A stretch of DNA of 64,000 nucleotides from Flavobacterium branchiicola. Its GTDB lineage: Bacteria > Bacteroidota > Bacteroidia > Flavobacteriales > Flavobacteriaceae. The translations under genes were made by a program, and so were the position numbers. This document shows, piece after piece, positions 24,060 to 32,728 of this stretch. Location: assembly GCF_018383905.1 (NCBI RefSeq), contig NZ_JAGYWA010000007.1, positions 194,059 to 258,058 of the forward strand, given 5' to 3'. The notes below the pieces were generated by a model. It did not search any database and was not told the DNA's origin. It worked only from the letters and a program-made list of their open reading frames with translations. Position 1 is the first letter of the stretch, and every line of letters starts with the position of its first letter.

Positions 24060-25331
24060 TTATTTTGTTATTGTTTGTTTTCTGTCTGGTCCAACCGATA
24101 CAATTTTGATTGGCACTTCGATTTCTTTTTCAATAAACTCAATATATTCTTTTAGCTCAATTGGCAATTCATCGTAAGTTGTCAATCCTGTTAAATCAGC
24201 TTTCCATCCTTTAAATTCTTTGTAAACCGGAGTAACATTTTCCGGCTCAATGTTGTAAGGAAAGTGAGCAATGTTTTGTCCTTTATAGTTGTATTCTGTA
24301 CAAACTTTTAAAGTTTCAAAACCAGAAAGAACGTCACCTTTCATCATCATTAATTGCGTAACTCCGTTAACCTGAACAGCATATTTTAAAGCTACTAAGT
24401 CTAACCATCCACAACGTCTTTGTCTTCCTGTTACAGATCCAAATTCGTTACCAACTTTTGCCATTGTAGCTCCAACTTCGTCAAAAAGTTCAGTAGGGAA
24501 AGGTCCGCTACCAACACGAGTTACGTAAGCTTTAAAAATTCCGTAAACTTCTTTGATTTTGTTAGGAGCAATTCCTAAACCTGTACAAGCTCCGGCTGCA
24601 GTAGTGTTTGATGAAGTTACAAACGGATAAGTTCCGAAATCAACATCTAATAAAGATCCCTGAGCACCTTCACAAAGAATAGATTTACCTGCTTTTTGAG
24701 CCTGGTGAATGTATTCTTCACTGTCAATAAAATCTAATTTTTTTAATTCTTCGATAGCTTCGAAAAATTCTTTTTCTAATTCAGCTAAGTTGTATTGAAT
24801 AGCAACATCATAAAAAGCAATCATTGCTTCGTGCTTGTCTGCCAAAGCTCTGTAACGCTCTTTAAAATCTTCTAATTCAATATCACCAACTCTTAAACCA
24901 TTTCTTCCGGTTTTGTCCATGTAAGTTGGTCCAATTCCTTTTAGAGTAGAACCAATTTTAGCTTTTCCTTTTGAAGCTTCAGAAGCCGCGTCAAGTAAAC
25001 GGTGTGTTGGTAAAATTAAATGTGCTTTTCTTGAAATGATTAATTTCTTTTTGATATCAAGGTTGAATTTCTCCAATCCTTCAATTTCTTTTTGAAAAAC
25101 TACAGGATCAATTACAACTCCATTTCCGATGATGTTTATTGAATCTTTATGAAAAATTCCAGAAGGGATTGTTCTAAGTACGTGTTTAATACCGTCAAAT
25201 TCTAAAGTATGTCCTGCATTTGGTCCTCCCTGAAAACGTGCAATAATATCATAATTTGAGGTAAGAACGTCAACAATTTTTCCTTTACCTTCATCTCCCC
25301 ATTGTAATCCTAGTAATAAATCTACGGTCAT
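24060..25331 (-). CDS. purA: Adenylosuccinate synthetase
   Basis: GTP-dependent condensation of IMP with aspartate, first step from IMP to AMP. 423 residues, standard length. Motifs: GLQWGDEGKGKIVD (P-loop, 8-21), GGPNAGHT, GIGPTYMDKTGRNGLRVGD, EGAQGSLLDVDFGTYPFVTSSNT, and TGRQRRCGWLD. Upstream is the Fur-family gene (91 bases), possibly on the same transcript. With guaB it splits IMP between the adenine and guanine branches. Confidence 0.97.
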   Translation of the reverse strand: MTVDLLLGLQWGDEGKGKIVDVLTSNYDIIARFQGGPNAGHTLEFDGIKHVLRTIPSGIFHKDSINIIGNGVVIDPVVFQKEIEGLEKFNLDIKKKLIISRKAHLILPTHRLLDAASEASKGKAKIGSTLKGIGPTYMDKTGRNGLRVGDIELEDFKERYRALADKHEAMIAFYDVAIQYNLAELEKEFFEAIEELKKLDFIDSEEYIHQAQKAGKSILCEGAQGSLLDVDFGTYPFVTSSNTTAAGACTGLGIAPNKIKEVYGIFKAYVTRVGSGPFPTELFDEVGATMAKVGNEFGSVTGRQRRCGWLDLVALKYAVQVNGVTQLMMMKGDVLSGFETLKVCTEYNYKGQNIAHFPYNIEPENVTPVYKEFKGWKADLTGLTTYDELPIELKEYIEFIEKEIEVPIKIVSVGPDRKQTITK

Positions 25332-25422
25332 TCTGTTTTAATTTGCGTTGAGACAATCTGAGTTGCCCTACTGATTAATGTAGTTAATTTTCTTTTTTAT
25401 TTTTGAATAATTCCTTTCCGGA

Positions 25423-25881
25423 TTATTGTTTTTGCTTTTTGTTTCCGTAGAAATATAAAGAGTGATTTGTGATCTCTATATCAAATATTTCTTCGATTGT
25501 TTTTTTGATGGTCTGAATTCTTGGATCGCAAAATTCAATTACTTCGCCAGAATCAGTCATGATAATGTGATCGTGCTGTTTGTCGAAATACGATTTTTCG
25601 TAATAAGCCTGATTTTGTCCAAATTGATGTTTTCTAACCAAAGCGCAGTCTAACAATAACTCAATCGTGTTGTAAAGCGTAGCCCTGCTCACACGATAGT
25701 TTTTGTTTTTCATTTTGATATACAAGTTTTCAATATCAAAATGTTCTTCGCTATCGTAAATTTCCTGAAGTATAGCATAACGCTCAGGAGTTTTGCGATG
25801 CCCTTTTTGCTCAAGATACATTGTAAAAACATTTTTTACAATTTCTTGATTTTTAGTGTTGTCAGTTGAAATGAGTGTCAT
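25423..25881 (-). CDS. Fur-family transcriptional regulator
   Basis: 152 residues from the ATG at 25881; the frame extends to a TTG at 25890, which is less likely. N-terminal winged helix: EQKGHRKTPERYAILQEIY and YRVSRATLYNTIELLLDCALV. The dimerisation/metal domain has KQHDHIIMTDSGEVIEFCDPRI. The C-terminal CxxC zinc pairs of many Fur/PerR proteins are missing; a single cysteine (EFCD) remains. Whether it senses iron, zinc or peroxide is unclear. Upstream of purA on the same strand. Confidence 0.88.
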   Translation of the reverse strand: MTLISTDNTKNQEIVKNVFTMYLEQKGHRKTPERYAILQEIYDSEEHFDIENLYIKMKNKNYRVSRATLYNTIELLLDCALVRKHQFGQNQAYYEKSYFDKQHDHIIMTDSGEVIEFCDPRIQTIKKTIEEIFDIEITNHSLYFYGNKKQKQ

Positions 25882-25887
25882 ATCCGG

Positions 25888-25895
25888 CAAAGATA
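25888..25895 (-). promoter_or_regulatory. Candidate -7 box placing the fur-like transcript start at or near the ATG
   Basis: The minus strand reads TATCTTTG, a full consensus match, with only six bases between it and the ATG at 25881. If used, the mRNA would have almost no leader. Confidence 0.45.
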
Positions 25896-26065
25896 ATTTT
25901 TTATTTTTAATGAATAAAAGTTTCGGGTTTAAAGTTTAACGTTCTATTCTGAATTTGAATTCGAATATCGCATCAAAAACAGGCTTTTACAATGATATAT
26001 TTTAAATAAAAGGAATAAACTTAATTAACATAATTATTTTTATTTATGATAAATCTAACAAAGTT

Positions 26066-26608
26066 TTATTTCGTTTTGGACATGTACATATACCAGTTCC
26101 ATTCCCAGGTTTTTCCTTTATCATCAGACATTGCCTGACTCCAGACCGGATTGCTTTCATCTCTGGCATCCCATCTGAATACTTGTAAAACCTCTTTGTC
26201 TTCAAAAATATCTTTAGAAAAAAAATGGCCCACTTTATTTTCAAAAGAACCCACTACAGGTTTGTCTAAAGTGCCAGAATTAGAATCCGCCCAATAAATA
26301 CTCCAAAGTTTTGTAACGGGATTAAATAATCGGACTGTCATTCCTTCAAATGGTTCACCATCAAAAGTAGCAAGGAAATTATCGATATTGTCAATGCCGT
26401 TTAAAATCTTGTACATTTCCTGTGTAGAAGGAAATTCAATCCATTCGGTACAATTTGCAAATCTCTTTTTTAGTTTTTTATTTCGAATAACAGATTTTCC
26501 CTGAAAAAAATCAAAATCATCTTTGGATGAAGTTGCTGAGGCAAGAATTAAAAGATCGCCTTTTTCATTAAAATTTACTTTCGGAATTTCTAAAATTTCG
26601 TTTTGCAT
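26066..26608 (-). CDS. Conserved protein of unknown function
   Basis: 180 residues, no signal peptide or membrane segment. The middle is rich in aromatic residues with a repeated beta pattern: FDGEPFEGMTVRLFNP, LWSIYWADSNSG and FRWDARDESNPVWSQAMS, ending TWEWNWYMYMSK. This looks like a small beta-barrel (lipocalin or DUF1579-like) fold, and I recall similar unannotated proteins in many bacteria, but I cannot name a function. It is the last gene before the RelA/SpoT gene, 36 bases away on the same strand. Confidence 0.7.
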   Translation of the reverse strand: MQNEILEIPKVNFNEKGDLLILASATSSKDDFDFFQGKSVIRNKKLKKRFANCTEWIEFPSTQEMYKILNGIDNIDNFLATFDGEPFEGMTVRLFNPVTKLWSIYWADSNSGTLDKPVVGSFENKVGHFFSKDIFEDKEVLQVFRWDARDESNPVWSQAMSDDKGKTWEWNWYMYMSKTK

Positions 26609-26644
26609 AATTAAACTAAAAGTCTTTTGAATTGTATTAAATCG

Positions 26645-28864
26645 TTAGGTTCTATACTCTCGTGTTACTTTATCAACTCCGTCAATTTTTTTGATGGCAT
26701 TGATCATTTTTTTCAAAATCGTATTATTTTTTACAATTACCGCGATTTGACCATGAAATATTCCCGCATCAGTGCTCAATGAAATACTTTGAATATTTAC
26801 ACTCATATTATTCGAAATAACACGTGTTAATTGGTTTGTAAGACCTAAAACGTCCATTCCGGTAATATTTATAATGGCTTTAAATTCTTCCTGAGATGAG
26901 TCAATCCATTTAGCACTCATGATTCTGTACGCATAATTCGATTGCATGCCAATAGCATTTGGACAATCTTTTTTGTGTACTTTGATTCCTTCGTTTATCG
27001 TTACAAATCCGAAAACATCATCTCCGGGAATTGGATTGCAGCATTGCGAAAGTTTATAATCAAGTTTATCATGTTCGGTTCCAAAAACCAACATATCGTA
27101 ATTACTGCTGATGACTTGTTTGTGAATATCCTCGTCGGCAGTATCTTTGTTTCGTTTGATTTTATTCTTAAAGAAATTGATAAACGAATTGCTTTTTTGT
27201 GCCGCATAATCTTTTAACTGCTGATTTTCGATGGCACCAATTCCAACTCTGTAAAATAAATCTAAACTTGTTTTTAATTTAAAAAAGTTAACTAACTCGT
27301 TTGTTACTTGTTCGTTAAACGTAATTTTTAAATGTTTTAATTTTCGGGTAAGCAGTTCTTTTCCTTCTTCGGCAATTTTTTTAGTGTTCTCGTTAAGAAC
27401 ATTTTTTATTTTATTTTTTGCTCTTGAAGTCGTTACATATTCCAGCCAGTTTATGGTTGGTTTTTGATTTGCCGAAGTTATTACTTCAACCTGATCACCG
27501 CTTTTAAGTTCGTGATTTAATGGAACTAAACGCCCATTTACACGGGTTCCTCTGGTTTTGATTCCAATTTCAGAGTGAATACTAAAGGCAAAATCCAATG
27601 AAGTTGCTCCTTTTGGTAATGATTTGATTTCTCCTTTTGGAGTAAAGACAAAGATTTCTTTTGAATATAAATTCATTTTAAAATCTTCGACAAAATCAAC
27701 CGCATTGGTTTCCTGATTTTCTAACGCTTCGCGAAGTAAGTTCAGCCAAACGTCAAGGCCACTTTCTTCGGTTGCTCCGTTTTTGTATTTGTAATGCGCT
27801 GCATATCCTTTTTCTGCAATTTCATCCATACGCTCGCTTCGAACCTGAACTTCGACCCAACGACCTTTTGGTCCCATTACAGTAATGTGAAGTGCTTCAT
27901 ATCCGGTTGATTTTGGAGATGAAATCCAGTCACGTAATCGGCTAGGGCTAGGTCTGTAATGATCGGTTACGATTGAATATATTTTCCAGGCAATAAATTT
28001 CTCATCATGTGGATCTGATTTATATACAATTCGAAGGGCAAATTTGTCGTAAACTTCATCAAAGCTTACATTTTGAGCGCGCATTTTTCGACGAATCGAA
28101 TAAATGGATTTCGGACGCCCTTTTATAATGTAATCAATATCTTCGCTATCAAGGGATTTCTTCAAAACATCCGAAATATCTTTGATGTAAGCATCCTGTT
28201 CTTCTTTTGTCTCTCTGATTTTGCTTACAATGTCATTGTAAACATTGGGTTCTGTATATTTTAAACCTAAATCTTCCAGTTTGGTTTTGATGTTGTAAAG
28301 TCCTAAACGGTGGGCGAGAGGAGCGTAGATATAAAGCGTTTCAGAAGCAATTTTGGTTTGTTTGTATTCCGCCATGGAATCCATTGTTTGCATATTGTGC
28401 AAACGATCCGCCAGTTTAATCAGGATAACACGCACATCATCGTTAAGAGTAAGGATCATTTTACGGAAATTTTCCGCCTGCATTGAAGCATTTAAATCCT
28501 TTTGTACTAATGAAATTTTGGTTAAACCTTCAACTAACTGTGCCACCTTTGGATTGAATAAACGTTCAATCTCGTCAACAGTCATTGGAGTATCTTCAAC
28601 AACATCATGCAATAAAGCCGCAGCAATTGAGGTCGCGCCCAGACCAATTTCTGAGGCAACAATTTTTGCAACTGCAATAGGGTGAAAGATATACGCTTCT
28701 CCTGATTTGCGTCTTTGCTCTTTGTGGGCATCAACGGCAACGTCAAAAGCTTTACGAATTAATTTTTTGTCTGCGGGGCTTAAAGTCTGATAACTAATTC
28801 GAAGTAATTCTTTGTATTCCTGCGCAATAGCTTTATTTTCTTTTTCAATATCAATTTCTGTCAT
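26645..28864 (-). CDS. Bifunctional (p)ppGpp synthetase/hydrolase, RelA/SpoT family
   Basis: Makes and degrades the stringent alarmone. 739 residues from the ATG at 28864 (an ATG five codons upstream is the alternative). The HD hydrolase domain has YIFHPIAVAKIVA and LLHDVVEDT, so hydrolase appears active. The synthetase domain has YDKFALRIVYKSD, SPKSTGYEALHITV and VEVQVRSERMDEIAEKGYAAH, with the key residues kept. Then TGS (IFVFTPKGEIKSLPKGATSLDFA), a Cys-containing conserved segment (CCNPIPGDDVFGF) and a C-terminal ACT domain. As Bacteroidota usually rely on such enzymes, it is likely a main alarmone enzyme. Cytosolic. Confidence 0.94.
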   Translation of the reverse strand: MTEIDIEKENKAIAQEYKELLRISYQTLSPADKKLIRKAFDVAVDAHKEQRRKSGEAYIFHPIAVAKIVASEIGLGATSIAAALLHDVVEDTPMTVDEIERLFNPKVAQLVEGLTKISLVQKDLNASMQAENFRKMILTLNDDVRVILIKLADRLHNMQTMDSMAEYKQTKIASETLYIYAPLAHRLGLYNIKTKLEDLGLKYTEPNVYNDIVSKIRETKEEQDAYIKDISDVLKKSLDSEDIDYIIKGRPKSIYSIRRKMRAQNVSFDEVYDKFALRIVYKSDPHDEKFIAWKIYSIVTDHYRPSPSRLRDWISSPKSTGYEALHITVMGPKGRWVEVQVRSERMDEIAEKGYAAHYKYKNGATEESGLDVWLNLLREALENQETNAVDFVEDFKMNLYSKEIFVFTPKGEIKSLPKGATSLDFAFSIHSEIGIKTRGTRVNGRLVPLNHELKSGDQVEVITSANQKPTINWLEYVTTSRAKNKIKNVLNENTKKIAEEGKELLTRKLKHLKITFNEQVTNELVNFFKLKTSLDLFYRVGIGAIENQQLKDYAAQKSNSFINFFKNKIKRNKDTADEDIHKQVISSNYDMLVFGTEHDKLDYKLSQCCNPIPGDDVFGFVTINEGIKVHKKDCPNAIGMQSNYAYRIMSAKWIDSSQEEFKAIINITGMDVLGLTNQLTRVISNNMSVNIQSISLSTDAGIFHGQIAVIVKNNTILKKMINAIKKIDGVDKVTREYRT

Positions 28865-28949
28865 AACGGCATAGTTCAAGTACTAAAAATAAGAATTAGT
28901 TTGAACATACGCAAGGGAATGGAGGGTTGATTTTGGAATGGAAATATTT

Positions 28950-29036
28950 TGTTTCAGGTTTAAAGTTTCAAGTTATGAACCATCGTTTATGTTTCAGTTT
29001 TTAACCTGAAACTTGGAACCTGAAACTTGAAACAAA
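28950..29036. repeat. Fold-back of GTTTCAGGTTTAAAGTTTCAAG type
   Basis: GTTTCAGGTTTAAAGTTTC near 28950 pairs with the AACCTGAAACTTGGAACCTGAAAC stretch up to 29036 (in two nested units). Similar GGTTTCAAGTTTCAGG sequence recurs near 35.51 kb. Confidence 0.6.
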
Positions 29037-29038
29037 AG

Positions 29039-30574
29039 TTATTCTTTCGAAAAATCCAGATCCTGAAAATCATAACTAAAGTCAGTCAGGTCAGAGATTG
29101 GAAGCATTTTTAAGTTTGTAACTTTTCCATTTGCATCATAGGTAAACAAAAGATGAGCATCGGCATGGAAAAAGGCATTATTCCATTTTACAACATAATT
29201 TCCGTCTTTGTAGAAAAACACTTCTCCGGCTAATTGTGGAGAACGCTTTGATGCAAAATATAATTTTCCTTTTTTTTCTGTAATGGTAACTTCGCCAAAC
29301 CAATTGTCTTTGTAAGTTCCGGTGATTTTAGAGAAGTCCGTTTTTAGTTTGTCTTTCTTGTTTTTTGCAACGGTTGCCCAGACTTCAGCAGTAACTTTAT
29401 CAGCAGAATCTTCACTTTCTTTCATTTTGCTGCTGTAAATCGACACATAATCTTCTGATTTTATGCCCAGATAACTGTCTTTAATAGTATTAGTTATCGC
29501 GCTAAATGCAGCTCCCGATTGTTGATTGGTGAGTACAATAATTCCTAAACCTAATTCAGGAATTAAAGTCGTCTGCGTTACATTTCCTTCTAATCCTCCC
29601 GTATGTGAAACCTGTTTATAACCTTTTACATCACTTAAAAACCAGCCCAAACCATAACCGGAAAAATGAGTATTGTAAGGAGGTCTTGTTTTAGCCGGAA
29701 TAATAGTTTGCAATTGCCACATTTCGTTGTGTTCTTTTTCCGAAAACAATTGCTTATCGCCGTATTTACCATTGTTGATTTGCAAAATAGCCCATTTACT
29801 CAAATCATTTACACTTGAATAAATCCCGGCAGCACCATCAAAAAGCTGGTTTTCGTATCTTTTTATTGTTTTTAGTTTTCCGTCAATTGGTACGTGCGGA
29901 GTAATAACGTTCGAAGTATCTTTTAAGCGTTTTATTGAGGCGACACTTCCGTTCATTTCCAAAGGCTTCATAATGCGGTTTTCTACAAAATCTGCCCAGG
30001 TCTGTCCGCTTACAACATGCACAATTTCACCGGCAATAATGTACATTAAATTATCATAATCGTATTTGGTTCTAAAACTTGAAACCGGTTTTAAATAACG
30101 CAAATTATGTACGATATCTTTTGCGGTGAAATCACTTCCGTCAGGCCAGATCATTAAATCTCCGGCACCAAGTCCAAGTCCGCTTCTATGGGTTAGCAGG
30201 TCGCGAATGGTGAATTCATTCGTAACATAATCATCGTACATTTTAAAATCAGGAAGATATTTAATCACTTTATCGTCCCATTTTATTTTGCCTTCGTCAA
30301 CTAACATCGCCAGTGCAGCGCTGGTAAAAGCTTTGCTGTTTGAAGCGATTCCAAAAAGTGTATTAGCGTCTACTTTTTGTTGTGTTATGATGGATTTTAC
30401 GCCATATCCTTTTGCCAGAACTACTTTTCCATCTTTTACAATTGCAACTGAAATTCCGGGAACATCAAATGCTTTTATTGTTCGGTTGACCAATTCATCT
30501 ACTTCCTGATTCGTAATTTGTGCCGAAACTGAAAAACTAAATAATAAGGCTAAAAGTGAAATTTTGTAATTCAT
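29039..30574 (-). CDS. Secreted serine hydrolase (class C beta-lactamase fold) with C-terminal DUF3471-like domain
   Basis: 511 residues; signal peptide ends near residue 19 (SVSAQ). The beta-lactamase/DD-peptidase domain has the SxxK motif as S78-N-S-K81, the YxN motif as YDN (in KYDYDNLMYI), and HTGG in place of KTG. This arrangement is usual for esterase or D-aminopeptidase-like family members, so beta-lactam resistance should not be assumed. The last ~110 residues (FSKITGTYKDNWFGEVTITE) form a small beta domain. Periplasmic or outer-membrane associated. Confidence 0.87.
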   Translation of the reverse strand: MNYKISLLALLFSFSVSAQITNQEVDELVNRTIKAFDVPGISVAIVKDGKVVLAKGYGVKSIITQQKVDANTLFGIASNSKAFTSAALAMLVDEGKIKWDDKVIKYLPDFKMYDDYVTNEFTIRDLLTHRSGLGLGAGDLMIWPDGSDFTAKDIVHNLRYLKPVSSFRTKYDYDNLMYIIAGEIVHVVSGQTWADFVENRIMKPLEMNGSVASIKRLKDTSNVITPHVPIDGKLKTIKRYENQLFDGAAGIYSSVNDLSKWAILQINNGKYGDKQLFSEKEHNEMWQLQTIIPAKTRPPYNTHFSGYGLGWFLSDVKGYKQVSHTGGLEGNVTQTTLIPELGLGIIVLTNQQSGAAFSAITNTIKDSYLGIKSEDYVSIYSSKMKESEDSADKVTAEVWATVAKNKKDKLKTDFSKITGTYKDNWFGEVTITEKKGKLYFASKRSPQLAGEVFFYKDGNYVVKWNNAFFHADAHLLFTYDANGKVTNLKMLPISDLTDFSYDFQDLDFSKE

Positions 30575-30590
30575 AGCTTATGGTTTAAGG

Positions 30591-31382
30591 TTATTTGAAT
30601 TCTCTCTGACGTTTTGCTTCAAAAATTAAAATTGCAGCAGCGACAGAAACATTCATACTGTCAATTTCTCCCTGCATCGGAATTATAATATTTTGTGTTG
30701 CTGCATCACGCCAATCCTGCGTTAAGCCTGTTGCTTCTGTGCCGACAACTAAAGCGGTTGGAGTGGTGAAATTCTGCGTATGATATGAAGTTGAATTTTG
30801 TAAAGTCGCACAGTAAAAATCAATCTTGTTTTCTTGTAAAAAAGCAATTATTTCTGCCGTGGTTCCGGTTGCTATCTGGTTGGTAAACAAACAACCAACA
30901 CTCGAACGAACGATATTTGGATTGTATAAATCACTTTTAGGATTTGCAATCAAAACAGCATCCAGATTTGCGGCATCTGCGGTTCTTAAAAGCGCACCAA
31001 TATTTCCTGGTTTTTCTGGAGCTTCGGCAACCAAAATCAAAGGATTTTTGGATAGTTTTAAATCGGATAATTTCAGCGATTTGGTTTTTGCAACGGCCAA
31101 TATACCTTCAGTAGTGTCTCTGTAAGCGAGTTTTTGATAAACTTCTTTATTGATTTCTATAATTTGAAATGGAGAAGGAATCAGTTTGTTGATTTCTGAT
31201 TCAGAAACTAATTCCGGTAAAAATAAAACGGTTTCAATTTCATATCCGCCTTTTATAGCAATTGAAATTTCACGTAATCCTTCAATCAAAAAAGTTCCGG
31301 TTTGTTTGCGGGCTTTTGCTTTTTCCTGCAATAAAACAAGAGATTTTATAAACGGATTTTGTACTGAAGTAATTTGTTTCAT
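30591..31382 (-). CDS. TrmH/SpoU-family RNA 2'-O-methyltransferase
   Basis: 263 residues. The N-terminal substrate-binding part opens ITSVQNPFIKSLVLLQEKAKARKQ with the FLIEGLREI motif. The SPOUT knot has PEKPGNIGALLRTADAA (motif 1), VVGTEATGLTQDW (motif 2) and IPMQGEIDSMNVSVAAAI (motif 3). It is probably an rRNA methyltransferase of the RlmB/TsnR type; exact target unknown. It is 16 bases upstream of the serine hydrolase gene. Confidence 0.9.
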   Translation of the reverse strand: MKQITSVQNPFIKSLVLLQEKAKARKQTGTFLIEGLREISIAIKGGYEIETVLFLPELVSESEINKLIPSPFQIIEINKEVYQKLAYRDTTEGILAVAKTKSLKLSDLKLSKNPLILVAEAPEKPGNIGALLRTADAANLDAVLIANPKSDLYNPNIVRSSVGCLFTNQIATGTTAEIIAFLQENKIDFYCATLQNSTSYHTQNFTTPTALVVGTEATGLTQDWRDAATQNIIIPMQGEIDSMNVSVAAAILIFEAKRQREFK

Positions 31383-31562
31383 TTTTTTTGAGCGACTAAG
31401 TTTCTAAGGTGCTAAGATACTGAGATTTTTTTTTAAGATGCAAAGTTGCGTAGATACAAAGGTTCAGAGTTTTTTCTGCCACGAATTTCACAAATTTTCA
31501 CAAATTATAATTAAGCAGAGTTGAAAGAAATTAGTGTAAATTAGTGTAATTTGTGGCAAAAG
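31383..31562. repeat. Intergenic repeat with CCACGAATTTCAC / GTGTAATTTGTGGC arms
   Basis: The sequence around 31480 (CTGCCACGAATTTCACAAATT) is roughly complementary to AATTAGTGTAATTTGTGGC near 31539-31558. The first half (CTAAGGTGCTAAGATACTGAG, GATACAAAGGTTCAGAG) resembles 57741-57802. Nothing coding is seen. Confidence 0.6.
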
Positions 31563-31570
31563 AAAGAAAA

Positions 31571-32656
31571 TTATTTCTGTAAAACTTCAGGGATTTCGTT
31601 TGCTACCGGATGTTCGGCAGTAAAAGTATATCCCATAATTTTAGCAAGTGTCTGCGCAAACTGTTTTTGATACAATTGAGAATCGGTTTTAATTTCACCT
31701 TTTGCTGCAATTTCCGGACCCATTGCGGCAAACCATATTTGTGAAGCTCCGGCAATATCTGAGCCATGATCTGTCCATTGCGATTTTATTTTGTCACCAC
31801 GGCCATGATCTACGGTTATCAAAATAGTGGTTTTGTTTTTGTATTGCGGATCGTTTTGTACAAAAGTCCAGATTTCCTGAATCCATTTATCTACCTGATT
31901 TGCGGCATCCAGATAAGAACGATATTGACCGTGATGTGCCCATTCGTCAGTTTCCCCGTAAGCAACATAAAGTACTTTTGGCTTTTTAGTTTTAAGTTCA
32001 TCCATTGCCTGATAATGCGTGAAAACATCTAAACATTCATCCAGATGGAAAGGTTTATACGAGTTATTACGCATCTCATTTAATAGTTTTTGACTCTGAG
32101 TTGGTTTGCTTCCGCCCACATTATCAAAAGCAGAAATTACTGGAAAACCACTTCTTTCTTCATTTAAAATTCGGTCAAAAGCATCCCAGGCACCAAACGC
32201 AGCAACTTTTCCTTTTAGTTTGGATTGCTGATTTAGAAATTCTAAAACATTTACGTTAGGATTGGCTTTGTAACTGTTTGAATTGACTTTTAGATCAACA
32301 TTTCCGGTCATAATTTCACTATATCCCGGATAACTAAACCAGTATGGGTTTGCAACATCGACTTTGTTTCCAAGATCGCGATTACCATAAATTTGCCCTT
32401 TCGAAACAATTTCTGACCAGAAAAAAGGCATTAATTTTTTTCGGGATTCCTGAATGTCTGGACTTCCGTAATTTTTATAAATATAAGTACTGTCTCCCTG
32501 ATTGAATTTTTTATCATTTGCAATTGCAGGATCAATACCCTTAAAAACTTCCTGCCATCTAAAACCGTCTGTGGTTATTATGATAATGTTTTCTGTTTTT
32601 TGAGCCTGAGAAAGAAAGCTCGTTAAAACGACTGTTAGTAGAATTAATTTTTTCAT
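31571..32656 (-). CDS. Secreted alkaline-phosphatase-superfamily hydrolase
   Basis: 361 residues with a signal peptide ending near residue 18 (LSQAQ). Metal and catalytic motifs: IIIITTDGFRWQEVF (first Asp), SYPGYSEIMTGN (nucleophile Ser/Thr region), YVAYGETDEWAHHGQY and ITVDHGRGD...WTDHGSD (later metal ligands). This fits the phosphodiesterase/phosphoglycerate-mutase branch of the superfamily rather than sulfatase, since there is no CxPxR motif. Substrate unknown. Periplasmic. Confidence 0.83.
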   Translation of the reverse strand: MKKLILLTVVLTSFLSQAQKTENIIIITTDGFRWQEVFKGIDPAIANDKKFNQGDSTYIYKNYGSPDIQESRKKLMPFFWSEIVSKGQIYGNRDLGNKVDVANPYWFSYPGYSEIMTGNVDLKVNSNSYKANPNVNVLEFLNQQSKLKGKVAAFGAWDAFDRILNEERSGFPVISAFDNVGGSKPTQSQKLLNEMRNNSYKPFHLDECLDVFTHYQAMDELKTKKPKVLYVAYGETDEWAHHGQYRSYLDAANQVDKWIQEIWTFVQNDPQYKNKTTILITVDHGRGDKIKSQWTDHGSDIAGASQIWFAAMGPEIAAKGEIKTDSQLYQKQFAQTLAKIMGYTFTAEHPVANEIPEVLQK

Positions 32657-32728
32657 TTCTTATTTTTTTAATGGACAATTTCAATAGTGATTATAACAAA
32701 TTAGAATTAACTGACTAACAAAATTAGG

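Noticed and set aside
29039..30574. Beta-lactamase giving antibiotic resistance
   Set aside because: Although the class C fold and SxxK are present, the third motif is HTGG and there is a C-terminal extra domain, typical of other serine hydrolases.
31571..32656. Second sulfatase
   Set aside because: It belongs to the same superfamily but lacks the C/S-x-P-x-R sulfatase motif.
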